64,000 nucleotides of DNA, taken from the NCBI GenBank assembly GCA_003599275.1, contig QZJG01000051.1:1-64000 (forward strand). The letters are read 5' to 3'. The first letter of the stretch is position 1. Each line of letters opens with the position of its first letter. Positions 1 to 7,166 of the stretch are shown piece after piece. Position numbers and translations under genes: made by a program. The notes below the pieces were generated by a model. It made no database searches. It was not told the origin of the DNA and saw only the letters and a list, made by a program, of their open reading frames with translations. Source of the stretch: Nitrospiraceae bacterium (GTDB taxonomy: Bacteria; Nitrospirota; Thermodesulfovibrionia; UBA6902).

Positions 1-864
1 GGCTATCAGCATGAGCTTGATAAAGAATGTCATCACATCTATCATCCTTGCAATGTTATAAAACGGAGTGAGCTTTTCCCATGAATGCACCTCGAAGATA
101 GGTTTGCCCTGCTGGTTAAGCTCTTTTGAAAGCAGGCCGTCTAATTTGTCGCTGAACTTATGGAGCGTCCCGAAATCCTTCAACCGGATGGCAACTTCGC
201 TTATTTCCATCCCCTCCATCCTGAGGACTTCTACGGCATCTTCTATGTGGATATAGCCGTCCCTGCCTCCCGGTCCCGTTGCGCTTTCAAGCACACCCGC
301 CACAATGAACTGCTTTCCATTGACAGAGCCGTCTTTATTGGTGGCAACGACCACTATCGTATCGCCGACCTTTACCTTCATTCCCTTAGACAGAAGTTCC
401 GGTATCCAGATTCCCCCTTTTTCAAGGATTTTTTTGCCCTCTATTACTCTTGAGGCAAGGAGCGGGACACTCTTTAATTCCTTATCAGGATAGATGCCGT
501 TCAGCCTTATGTTAGTTGTCTCCACAAAATTACTGAACATGCCGCCGAATTTTATTCTCGGAGAATAAGCAGTGATTTCCGGCTGTTTATCGAGGATATT
601 CTCAAGTCGTGTTATGGCCTCCGACTTCAGATTCAAATTCAGGGGAAGGTTTTCTATGGAAGCCACATAGCCCTTCCTGTGCACCTGCATGTGTCCGAGC
701 ATGGAGTCGGTTATCGATCCTACCATCATATTCTTGAAAGAGCCTGAGACGGAGATGAACACAAGGACAAAGACCACGCCTACTGTTATCAAAGAGGCTG
801 TAAGCAAGGTCCTTCTTTTATATCTTAAAAGATTCCGTATTGCTATTTTGAAGAGATTACCCAT
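1..864 (-). CDS. ABC transporter permease, FtsX/MacB type (3' end cut by window edge)
   Basis: This is the N-terminal 288 codons of a membrane permease that reads in from the window edge. The start is the ATG at 864-862, which overlaps the last codons of the upstream ATPase gene by a few bases, as is typical of translationally coupled pairs. The protein opens with [19 protein letters not shown], then a first transmembrane helix (about residues 19-42), and a large extracytoplasmic MacB-PCD-like domain. The window ends as the second helix begins. LolCE/MacB-type permeases with one large periplasmic loop extrude lipoproteins, peptides or drugs by mechanotransmission and do not import. The substrate cannot be told from the sequence. 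The domain order and the partner gene are seen; the exporter role is family knowledge. Confidence 0.85.
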   Translation of the reverse strand, partial: MGNLFKIAIRNLLRYKRRTLLTASLITVGVVFVLVFISVSGSFKNMMVGSITDSMLGHMQVHRKGYVASIENLPLNLNLKSEAITRLENILDKQPEITAYSPRIKFGGMFSNFVETTNIRLNGIYPDKELKSVPLLASRVIEGKKILEKGGIWIPELLSKGMKVKVGDTIVVVATNKDGSVNGKQFIVAGVLESATGPGGRDGYIHIEDAVEVLRMEGMEISEVAIRLKDFGTLHKFSDKLDGLLSKELNQQGKPIFEVHSWEKLTPFYNIARMIDVMTFFIKLMLIA

Positions 865-1561
865 TGTTTTTCCCTCCCTTAACCTCTTTTCCCTTCAATT
901 CTCCGTCCTCAAGCATGTAAATAATCTCTGCCTCTCCCACTATCTTCTGGTCGTGCGTAGAGAAGATAAAGGTTGTCCTGAACTCATCCCTCATCTTTTT
1001 CATAAGCTCTATGACCATGTAGGCTGTCTTGTGGTCTAAATTGGCGGTCGGCTCATCCGCAAGGACAAGCTTGGGATTTGTCACCAACGCCCTCGCAATC
1101 GCAACCCTCTGTTTCTGTCCTCCTGAAATCTGGTCGGGATATTTGTCCTTTTGCTCAATCATACCCACGGCCTCCAGAAGAGCGGAGACTCTCTTTTCCC
1201 TCTCGGATGCTGGCACACTCTGCACCATAAGGAGCGGGTATTCTATGTTTTCGTAAACGGTAAGGACAGGGAGCAGATTGAAGTCCTGAAAGATAAAGCC
1301 GATGTTGCTCCCTCTGAATGACGCACTCTGCTTTCTGTCCAGATGCAGGACATCAGTGTTGACCACTTTTAATGTCCCTTCAGTCGGTTTATCGAGGCAG
1401 CCGATGAGATTGAGCAGGGTTGTCTTCCCGCTTCCGGAAGGTCCGACAAACGAGACAAAAGAGGCAGGCTCGATTTCAAAGCTCAACGCCTTTAATGCCC
1501 TGACTGTTATCTCGCCTGCCCGATAATCTTTTCGAACATTTTCGGCGATTATTAATGACAT
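857..1561 (-). CDS. ABC transporter ATP-binding protein, LolD/MacB type
   Basis: This is a 234-residue ATPase of the MacB/LolD class that powers the permease encoded just downstream. It has Walker A (GPSGSGKTT), a Q-loop ([10 protein letters not shown]), the ABC signature ([15 protein letters not shown]), Walker B ([12 protein letters not shown]) and the H-loop (IFSTHDQ). A longer reading frame runs up to 1654, but I chose the internal ATG at 1561-1559 (MSLIIAENV) because it follows an AGGAG ribosome binding site and matches the usual family start. The last codons overlap the permease start. Family membership is certain; the substrate is unknown. Confidence 0.92.
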   Translation of the reverse strand: MSLIIAENVRKDYRAGEITVRALKALSFEIEPASFVSFVGPSGSGKTTLLNLIGCLDKPTEGTLKVVNTDVLHLDRKQSASFRGSNIGFIFQDFNLLPVLTVYENIEYPLLMVQSVPASEREKRVSALLEAVGMIEQKDKYPDQISGGQKQRVAIARALVTNPKLVLADEPTANLDHKTAYMVIELMKKMRDEFRTTFIFSTHDQKIVGEAEIIYMLEDGELKGKEVKGGKNNG

Positions 1562-1639
1562 AAAGCATCTCCTTTCATGAAAGCAATGCTCTGATTCATA
1601 TCCTGTTTGCCTTCTTAAAGACAGTTTACACCCAAAACA

Positions 1640-1693
1640 GGATAACGAGAACATCCCTCCCTACCCTCTACACCCTACACCCTACTCCCTGAT
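1640..1693. repeat. CCCTACxCCCTACACCCTA-type tract
   Basis: This is a short pyrimidine-rich run of near-repeats of CCCTAC(T/A)CCCT between the ABC ATPase gene and the methyltransferase gene. Similar runs occur near 4110-4130, at 52000-52030 and at 59920-59998, so it looks like a dispersed simple-repeat family of this genome. No function is evident. Confidence 0.55.
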
Positions 1694-2875
1694 TCAAAAC
1701 ACCGGCGTAGGGACCGTTCCCCAGCCCGTTTCATCGGGAAGCTCCTTTAAGTCAAACAGCCGCAGATCATGTATGTCGATATCAATCATAAATTGAGGGA
1801 TACGCCCGGCATTTATGGAAAACATGTCGCTCAATGCCGCGCTCTCCGCATTCCCGATCTTAAGGAATATCAGCCGCCGCGTCATACCTCCGTTGACTGA
1901 ATGCGCTTCATGCTGCATCACGGTATGCATGCCCTGATGGGCTTCGCTGAGATGGCTGAAGGGATGGAATATCCAGTCGGTGATCATGGAAATTGTGTGA
2001 TGCTGTTTGTAGAGCTTCCAGTCGCCTCCCGTATCGGCTATGAGTCCCTGCATTATGTAATGAGGGGGCAGAAAATAGACGAGGTATTTATCGTTATCAT
2101 TCAACCTTGTCCTGATCTCGTCCATCCGGAGGATGTCCGGCATGCGGTGCTCCATCTTGAATTTGTCGTCATCGAGGATGGACATGGCGACTACATTATT
2201 ATCCGACCATATAGGAAGATGCGATATGGTATATGACCTCAGAAAAAAAGCTGATCCCGGGGCAAAAATTGAAAGCAGTACAAAAAGCGCTGTCCTGCCT
2301 CCTGCGCCCTGAGGCATGATCACCGTCTCGACCGGTTTTGGAAGAAACATCCCGGTGCGCTCCATATAAAGCCTGTAATCATCAGCATGAGAACGGAGCA
2401 TCCTTCTCTCCTCATCACGTGAGAGGAAGTAATAAATCAGTACCATAGCAAGCCAGAGGACCACGACAAGGAACCTCGGCCAGAGAATCGAGAGACCCGT
2501 GCCTGCTATGGCAAGATTCAGATACTGCGGGTGTCTGATGAATGAATAAATCCCCCCTATGACAGCGCCCCTTTTGAGAAACTTGTTCAAATATATCTGT
2601 GACGCGCAAATAAAGAAGAGCGCCATGCCTCCGACAAAAAGCGCCGACCCCATGACACGGACGAATTTCAGAAACGCATCCGGGGGGACTACCATGTGGG
2701 GAAGAAAAAAGGCGCTCAGCCACCGCGTGGCCGGGTATTTGGCTATCTCAAGTAAGAAAGGGTTAAACACGGAATAGAAAAATCCCGCGAAAGGGCTTAT
2801 CATTATTAATATTTCAAGGCCGATGATGAAGTAGAGCACAATGGCGCTACTCAGAATAGTCTTCTTCTTGTTCAT
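1694..2875 (-). CDS. ICMT/PEMT-type membrane methyltransferase with a long C-terminal domain
   Basis: This is a protein of about 393 residues. The N-terminal half has several transmembrane helices and the RHPQYL motif of the isoprenylcysteine/phospholipid methyltransferase group, which uses S-adenosylmethionine on membrane substrates. The C-terminal part (about residue 215 onward) begins with another hydrophobic segment and continues as a mostly soluble domain rich in His and Met that I do not recognise. I placed the start at the ATG at 2875-2873 (MNKKKTILSS), which follows GAGGAGG. The open frame extends to 3001, but those codons lie inside a dispersed GC-rich repeat. It lies downstream of the ars operon, separated by 265 bases, so a shared role is not implied. 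The substrate is unknown. Confidence 0.7.
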   Translation of the reverse strand: MNKKKTILSSAIVLYFIIGLEILIMISPFAGFFYSVFNPFLLEIAKYPATRWLSAFFLPHMVVPPDAFLKFVRVMGSALFVGGMALFFICASQIYLNKFLKRGAVIGGIYSFIRHPQYLNLAIAGTGLSILWPRFLVVVLWLAMVLIYYFLSRDEERRMLRSHADDYRLYMERTGMFLPKPVETVIMPQGAGGRTALFVLLSIFAPGSAFFLRSYTISHLPIWSDNNVVAMSILDDDKFKMEHRMPDILRMDEIRTRLNDNDKYLVYFLPPHYIMQGLIADTGGDWKLYKQHHTISMITDWIFHPFSHLSEAHQGMHTVMQHEAHSVNGGMTRRLIFLKIGNAESAALSDMFSINAGRIPQFMIDIDIHDLRLFDLKELPDETGWGTVPTPVF

Positions 2876-2916
2876 ATGAAACCTCCTCAATGTTTTAAGG
2901 TAACGGATATTCTGAA

Positions 2917-3010
2917 ACTCCCCCTTTGGAAAAGGGGGACGAAGGGGGATTATGAAATAAAACCATTCATTCAAAAAATCTCCCCGCCCCCTCTTTTTCA
3001 AAGAGGGGTG
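2917..3010. repeat. Inverted pair of CCCCTTTGGAAAAGGGG-type repeats
   Basis: Two copies of one GC-rich unit face each other: CTCCCCCTTTGGAAAAGGGG at 2918-2937 with a following GAAGGGGGATT, and its degenerate reverse complement at 2976-3010. The same unit appears inside arsA at 4026-4060. This is a dispersed, hairpin-forming intergenic element. It lies between the methyltransferase gene and arsA and could act as a weak terminator, but there is no clear T-run. Confidence 0.6.
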
Positions 3011-3140
3011 ATAACCATCCCGTAACTGAAAGGTTACTAACGCCTTAACGATTAAGGGCAGGAGGTTTGGTTGAAGGTTCCCTGAAATGGTCCGTGTTCA
3101 TCCTAAACTTTAAGTTTGAAGATAGTGTGAAGAAATAACT

Positions 3141-5126
3141 CTATTCAGGATTAAAGATAACACCTGCTGCTTTCAGCCGTTCAATCCCTTTTATCTCTTC
3201 CTGCATCATCGGCAATTGAAATACAGGCAGATTGAATTTATTCCGGATTTCGCCTAAGTATTTCATCTGCATCCGTCTCCTGTTCCTGAAAAAGTCATTG
3301 ACGCATACCTCTTCGGGCAGCACCATATTCGCCACCACAAGCTGCGTCTCTATCCCGGCATCTTTTAAATCAAGCATCGCCCGGTAGGATTCGAGGATTG
3401 GGGTGGATTCAGGATAGAGTACGAGGCAAAAGACAGACTGCTCTTTGCTTCTGAGGATTTTAATTATTTTCCCGAATCTGTTTTCTGTCTCTCTTTTTGT
3501 CTCCGCCGCTTCGGCAGTTGAGATCATCATCTCCGCCTGTTTCGCGTAATCAAAGGGAAGGTCGAGAAGCCTGAGCGTGTGTCCCGTCGGCGCGGTATCA
3601 AAGACGATTACATCATAAGCGCTGCTTTCTATGAAGCGGATGAATTTGTCGAATGCGGCCATCTCTTCAATGCAGGGAGAATTAAGCTCTTCCTCCATCG
3701 CGGCGATCATGTCTTCGGAATATTTCTCTCTCGCATCTTCAAGAATTCTATCTTTGTATTCAACAAAAGCCCTTTCCTGATCGATCATCACCGCAAAGAG
3801 ATTTTCCGCAATCTCCGAAGGCTCATCATATATTTTCATGTCAAACACTTCCCCGATATGCGCTGCAGGGTCTGTAGTCACAATGAGTGTCTTGAATCCC
3901 TTCTCCGCTGTGTGCATTGCAGTGATGCATGATATGGTCGTCTTGCCTACGCCGCCCTTGCCGGTGAAGAAGATCGCCTTGGTGCCGTTGGAGGGAAGCA
4001 AGAGAGTGTCGATGTCTATTTTTAAAAATCCCCCCTTGCCCCCCTTTGCTAAAGGGTGGGTATATTTTTCTGTCTTTTGTTTTCTGTCTTCTGTCTTTTG
4101 CTTTCTACTCCCTGCCCCCTGCCCGCTAACCCCTTTTTTAAACATCTTTTGTTTTCCAACCCTTGCCCCATTTTGGAACAATTCCCCTGCTACGTCCTTC
4201 AATGCCTCTATCCCCTTCACTTCTCCGTCCCTTAAAAACATATACCGCTTCGGCTTCCTGATTTCCGCTTCCGTCCTGCTGATCGTCTTCTGCTGGGCCT
4301 CGTATTTCTTGCTGAAAAATTCAATATCGCAGACCTCTTCCGGCAATACCCCGTTTATGATTATTTCGCCTGATTTAATTCCTATAGTCTCAAGCTCCTT
4401 TGACGCTCTTATCGTTTCGTAAAGTGAGAGGTCCTCCGGACGCATGACAAAAATAAAATCAGTCCGTTCCGGATTTTTCAGGAGGGCGGTCGCCCTGTCA
4501 TATTTGTCCTTTGATTCCCGGATAGACTGCACGGGACCAAGACATGTCTGGCCGCTGCCTTTTGCGGATTCCTCGATATGCTTTGACCAGTCAACGGGAA
4601 GTTCAAGTAATCTTATGGTATGTCCAGTTGGAGCGGTATCAAATACGATCACGTCATATTCATCACCCTCCATGAAATCAATGAACCTGTCAAAGGACGC
4701 CATCTCTGTTGTGCACGGCCCGCTGAGGTTTTCCTCCAGAGAAGCGATCACATCCTCAGGCATGACTTCACGAAACGGGCCGATGATGCGCTCCTTGTAT
4801 TCCTTTGTCGCCTCATCGGGGTCTATCTCCATTGCATGCAGAAATCCCTTCAATTCACCCTCCCCCTCGCCCCCTCCCGTCAAGGGAGGGGGATTGTTTG
4901 ATCCCCTCGCCCCCTGCGGGAGAGGGTTAGGGTGAGGGGGTTCAATATCTATCGGTGTTATCTTATGCCCTATCTCCTGTTCAAATACGTCCGCAAGATT
5001 GGAAGCAGGATCGGTTGTCACAATCAGCGTCTTCCTGCCTTGAAGCGCATGATGAATCGCTGTGGCGCAGGCCATCGTGGTTTTTCCAACGCCGCCTTTG
5101 CCGGAAAAGAAAATATACTGGGTCAT
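3141..5126 (-). CDS. arsA: Arsenical pump-driving ATPase ArsA, tandem two-domain form
   Basis: ArsA is the soluble ATPase that binds As(III)/Sb(III) and energises the membrane arsenite carrier. This 661-residue protein has the classical duplicated layout. Each half starts with a P-loop (GKGGVGKTT at about residues 9-17 and 389-397) and carries a DTAPTGHT signal-transduction motif. Two insertions are odd. Residues about 63-90 are a Pro/Gly-rich stretch encoded by a hairpin repeat (4857-4940). The interdomain linker, about residues 340-370, contains a Lys/Gln-rich run followed by a second repeat (4026-4060). Both stay in frame. ATG at 5126 sits 10 bases after arsD. It ends the operon arsR-acr3-arsD-arsA. 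Confidence 0.95.
   Translation of the reverse strand: MTQYIFFSGKGGVGKTTMACATAIHHALQGRKTLIVTTDPASNLADVFEQEIGHKITPIDIEPPHPNPLPQGARGSNNPPPLTGGGEGEGELKGFLHAMEIDPDEATKEYKERIIGPFREVMPEDVIASLEENLSGPCTTEMASFDRFIDFMEGDEYDVIVFDTAPTGHTIRLLELPVDWSKHIEESAKGSGQTCLGPVQSIRESKDKYDRATALLKNPERTDFIFVMRPEDLSLYETIRASKELETIGIKSGEIIINGVLPEEVCDIEFFSKKYEAQQKTISRTEAEIRKPKRYMFLRDGEVKGIEALKDVAGELFQNGARVGKQKMFKKGVSGQGAGSRKQKTEDRKQKTEKYTHPLAKGGKGGFLKIDIDTLLLPSNGTKAIFFTGKGGVGKTTISCITAMHTAEKGFKTLIVTTDPAAHIGEVFDMKIYDEPSEIAENLFAVMIDQERAFVEYKDRILEDAREKYSEDMIAAMEEELNSPCIEEMAAFDKFIRFIESSAYDVIVFDTAPTGHTLRLLDLPFDYAKQAEMMISTAEAAETKRETENRFGKIIKILRSKEQSVFCLVLYPESTPILESYRAMLDLKDAGIETQLVVANMVLPEEVCVNDFFRNRRRMQMKYLGEIRNKFNLPVFQLPMMQEEIKGIERLKAAGVIFNPE
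4026..4060. repeat. GC-rich repeat inserted in frame in the arsA linker
   Basis: This is the same unit as in the spacer at 2917-3010 (reverse complement CACCC-TTTAGCAAAGGGGGG-CAAGGGGGGATTT). It is read through as HPLAKGGKGGFLKI in the linker between the two ArsA ATPase halves. The adjacent run at 4061-4135 is a CTGTCTTTTGTTTT-type simple repeat read as Lys/Gln-rich residues. Confidence 0.65.
4857..4940. repeat. Palindromic GC-rich repeat inserted in frame in the arsA N-terminal domain
   Basis: This 84-base (28-codon) element has two hairpins, CCCCCTCCCGTCAAGGGAGG-type and CCCCTGCGGGAGAGGG-type. It is translated as a run such as PPHPNPLPQGARG followed by NNPPPLTGGGEGEGE, with no frameshift. 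It separates the sequence ITPIDIE from HAMEIDPDEA, which are close together in ordinary ArsA proteins. Confidence 0.7.
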
Positions 5127-5136
5127 TGATGTCCTT

Positions 5137-5472
5137 TCAACTGATTACAGTCAACGGCTTTTTTTTCAACGGCGCGATTCCTGATGCGCTGCACAATTCT
5201 TCATACAATGGATATTCCCCCGTCTTGAATACTTCTCCGTTTATCATTGTGACCGGCAATATTTTCTTGCCGTTCTTATGAAGCAAATCCGCAACCGTTT
5301 TGTTTTCAAGAAATGCCTTAGGCTGCTGCGCAAGGTTGAATCTTTCAACCTCTATCCCCTGTTTCTTCAATGTCAGCACGGTTTCATTCATTTTCACAAG
5401 AACAGGATCAATGCCTGGCCCGCAAAGTCCCGATGAACAGCACATCGCAGGGTCATATATTTCGATTTTCAT
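5137..5472 (-). CDS. arsD: Arsenite metallochaperone ArsD
   Basis: ArsD hands As(III) to ArsA and is a weak repressor in some operons. This 111-residue protein opens with KIEIYDPAMCCSSGLCGPG, which holds the vicinal Cys pair (residues 11-12) and the third Cys (17) that bind arsenite. The C-terminal Cys pairs of the longest ArsD proteins are absent, as in many homologues. It lies 3 bases after the ACR3 gene and 10 bases before arsA, so the operon is tightly packed. Confidence 0.95.
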   Translation of the reverse strand: MKIEIYDPAMCCSSGLCGPGIDPVLVKMNETVLTLKKQGIEVERFNLAQQPKAFLENKTVADLLHKNGKKILPVTMINGEVFKTGEYPLYEELCSASGIAPLKKKPLTVIS

Positions 5473-5475
5473 TCC

Positions 5476-6528
5476 TTATTCCCTCCCTTTAAAAAGTCTT
5501 TGCTCCGTATTTTTTGCAAACCAGACAAGCACGAGCATAACAGGCACTTCAATCAGAGGGCCGATGACCGTTGCCAGCGCAACCGTTGGATTGAATGCGG
5601 TGATCGCTATCGCTATGGCAATCTCAAAGTCCCTGCCCGTGGAATTAAATCCTACGGCTACAGCGTCCTTGTAATTAAGCCCAAGTTTCCATCCTGTAAG
5701 ATATACAACAACAAACATGATCCAGAAGAAGAGTGTCATGGGTATTGCAAGATGAGCAATTAACATGGGCTTTTCAAGGATCAGGTCGCCTTTTAAGGCA
5801 AACATCACAACAAGTGTGAATAAGAGTCCGATAATAGACATGGTGTCGAGATAGAATTTCAGCTTATGGAACCACTCCTCGCCGAATTGCTTCACTCCCA
5901 GAAACCTCGTCAGCATTCCAGCTACAAGTGGAATACCGAGATACAGGAGCACGCTTTCACCAACCACCCATACGTCAAATTTGACATCGCCCAGCAGGAG
6001 TTTTGCATATACAGGGATAAGGAGCATCTGTATAATGGAGTTCAACGCAACAAGAATTATTGCGAGCGGCCCATTGCCCGCCGAAAGGTAGGTAAACACA
6101 ATAACCATCGCTATACATGGCGCAAGCCCGTATAAAACCAGTCCTGTATATAAATCTGTTTCACCGCTCAAAAATATCTTTGCAAGCAGGAGCATAAAAA
6201 ACGGGGCAATTGCATAATTGGAAAACATAACGATGAGAAGTTGTTTGGGCGACTTTGCAGCCTTGCCCAGGTCCTCGAACTTTATGTTCGCCATTGCGGG
6301 ATACATCATCATGAAAAGGCCGGCGACCACACCGAGAGCGAGGGTGTTGGGAATGCTGAATTCATATATGCCGTGAAATATTGATTTAATGGCGTCAATC
6401 GGCGGCGTGAGCTGAAAATTGGAAATCCCGTACAATTTGCCGATTGCAATGCCGATGACCATACTGACGATCACGAACACCGGCAACAGCCTGAAGTTGT
6501 GCAGCTTTTCAAGAACGTTTCTGACCAT
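5476..6528 (-). CDS. acr3: ACR3-family arsenite efflux permease
   Basis: This inner-membrane carrier of 350 residues with about ten helices exports arsenite, driven by the proton gradient or by ArsA. The ACR3 marker cysteine is present in helix 4 (YGLAPCIAMVIVF), and the helix-9 region has the conserved Glu in TGRDFEIAIAIAI. It belongs to the ACR3 (BASS-related) family, not ArsB. It is preceded by arsR with a 6-base gap and followed by arsD. Confidence 0.95.
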   Translation of the reverse strand: MVRNVLEKLHNFRLLPVFVIVSMVIGIAIGKLYGISNFQLTPPIDAIKSIFHGIYEFSIPNTLALGVVAGLFMMMYPAMANIKFEDLGKAAKSPKQLLIVMFSNYAIAPFFMLLLAKIFLSGETDLYTGLVLYGLAPCIAMVIVFTYLSAGNGPLAIILVALNSIIQMLLIPVYAKLLLGDVKFDVWVVGESVLLYLGIPLVAGMLTRFLGVKQFGEEWFHKLKFYLDTMSIIGLLFTLVVMFALKGDLILEKPMLIAHLAIPMTLFFWIMFVVVYLTGWKLGLNYKDAVAVGFNSTGRDFEIAIAIAITAFNPTVALATVIGPLIEVPVMLVLVWFAKNTEQRLFKGRE

Positions 6529-6534
6529 TTCCCT

Positions 6535-6903
6535 CTATCTCTTTTCCCCTGTATTACAAAACGCCTTTATATCTTTTTTGATCACTTCTCTTAATTTGTC
6601 CTCATCTTTCCGGATAATAAAATCATCCTTCAAAACGGAAGAAAGCACACTTAAAAAACTGCGGTTATATATATGCGCAGCATCTTCCGAAATCTTATAA
6701 AACGCCCACGTCCATTCTTTTCTCACTTCCACAAGCCCTGCGTTCCTGAGAATTCCGAGGTGTTTTGAAACGGTAGACTGACCCATTCCCAGCACGGACA
6801 TAAGCTGACAAACGCACAACTCGCGATGTCCGAGGAGTTTCAATATCCTCACACGGGTCTCATCCGACAGCGCTTTCGATGCCTTGATAAAATCTTTCAG
6901 CAT
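6535..6903 (-). CDS. arsR: ArsR-family metalloregulatory repressor
   Basis: This is a winged-helix repressor of 122 residues and the first gene of the ars operon. The sensor cysteines lie in the ELCVCQL motif of the alpha-3 region (about residues 28-34), the classical As(III) site, and the DNA recognition helix follows (GMGQSTVSKHLGILRNAGLV). Arsenite binding would release it from the operator. It is probably autoregulated: a palindrome lies 13 bases upstream of its start codon. The lysine-rich C-terminal tail is ordinary. Confidence 0.95.
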   Translation of the reverse strand: MLKDFIKASKALSDETRVRILKLLGHRELCVCQLMSVLGMGQSTVSKHLGILRNAGLVEVRKEWTWAFYKISEDAAHIYNRSFLSVLSSVLKDDFIIRKDEDKLREVIKKDIKAFCNTGEKR

Positions 6904-6916
6904 ATATCAATTACTT

Positions 6917-6934
6917 TATCACGATATGGTGATA
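6917..6934 (-). promoter_or_regulatory. Putative ArsR operator palindrome
   Basis: TATCAC-6-GTGATA, an 18-base near-perfect inverted repeat directly upstream of arsR, is where an autoregulating ArsR protein is expected to bind. Position and symmetry are seen; binding is inferred. Confidence 0.55.
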
Positions 6935-6978
6935 TAAAATAACTCAAGCTTCCCTGTTTTGTCAAAGGACTGATTATT

Positions 6979-7117
6979 CCCAAATCCCGATATAGGATTT
7001 TGTCATTGCGAGAGAAGCGAAGCAATCCTGCTTTATTATGAGGAGATTGCCACGGTCGTATCGACCTCGCAATGACAGGCAAATAAAGGCATAATAATTT
7101 CTATATCGGGATTTGGG
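6979..7117. repeat. Nested inverted repeat (GTCATTGCGAG-type dispersed element)
   Basis: A perfect 17-base outer inverted repeat (CCCAAATCCCGATATAG at 6979-6995, its complement at 7101-7117) encloses a second inverted repeat (TGTCATTGCGAG at 7001-7012, CTCGCAATGACA at 7066-7077). The inner part, with GAAGCGAAGCAATC and GATTGCCACGGTCG, is the dispersed palindromic element common in Deltaproteobacteria and Nitrospirota. It fills the divergent spacer between the ars operon and the polysaccharide locus. The 61-codon reading frame across it is not a gene. Confidence 0.75.
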
Positions 7118-7166
7118 TTATTATTGGTATATGGCACTTTTTTATAAAAAACCGTAAAATACGTCA

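Noticed and set aside
1562-1654. Extra N-terminal codons of the ABC ATPase frame (start at 1654)
   Set aside because: The internal ATG at 1561 has an AGGAG site and gives the family N terminus; the extension has no similarity and no ribosome site.
3838-4422. 194-codon plus-strand frame inside arsA
   Set aside because: It lies antisense to an intact arsA with complete motifs and has no start signal.
6897-7082. 61-codon minus-strand frame upstream of arsR
   Set aside because: It is the translation of the palindromic GTCATTGCGAG element.
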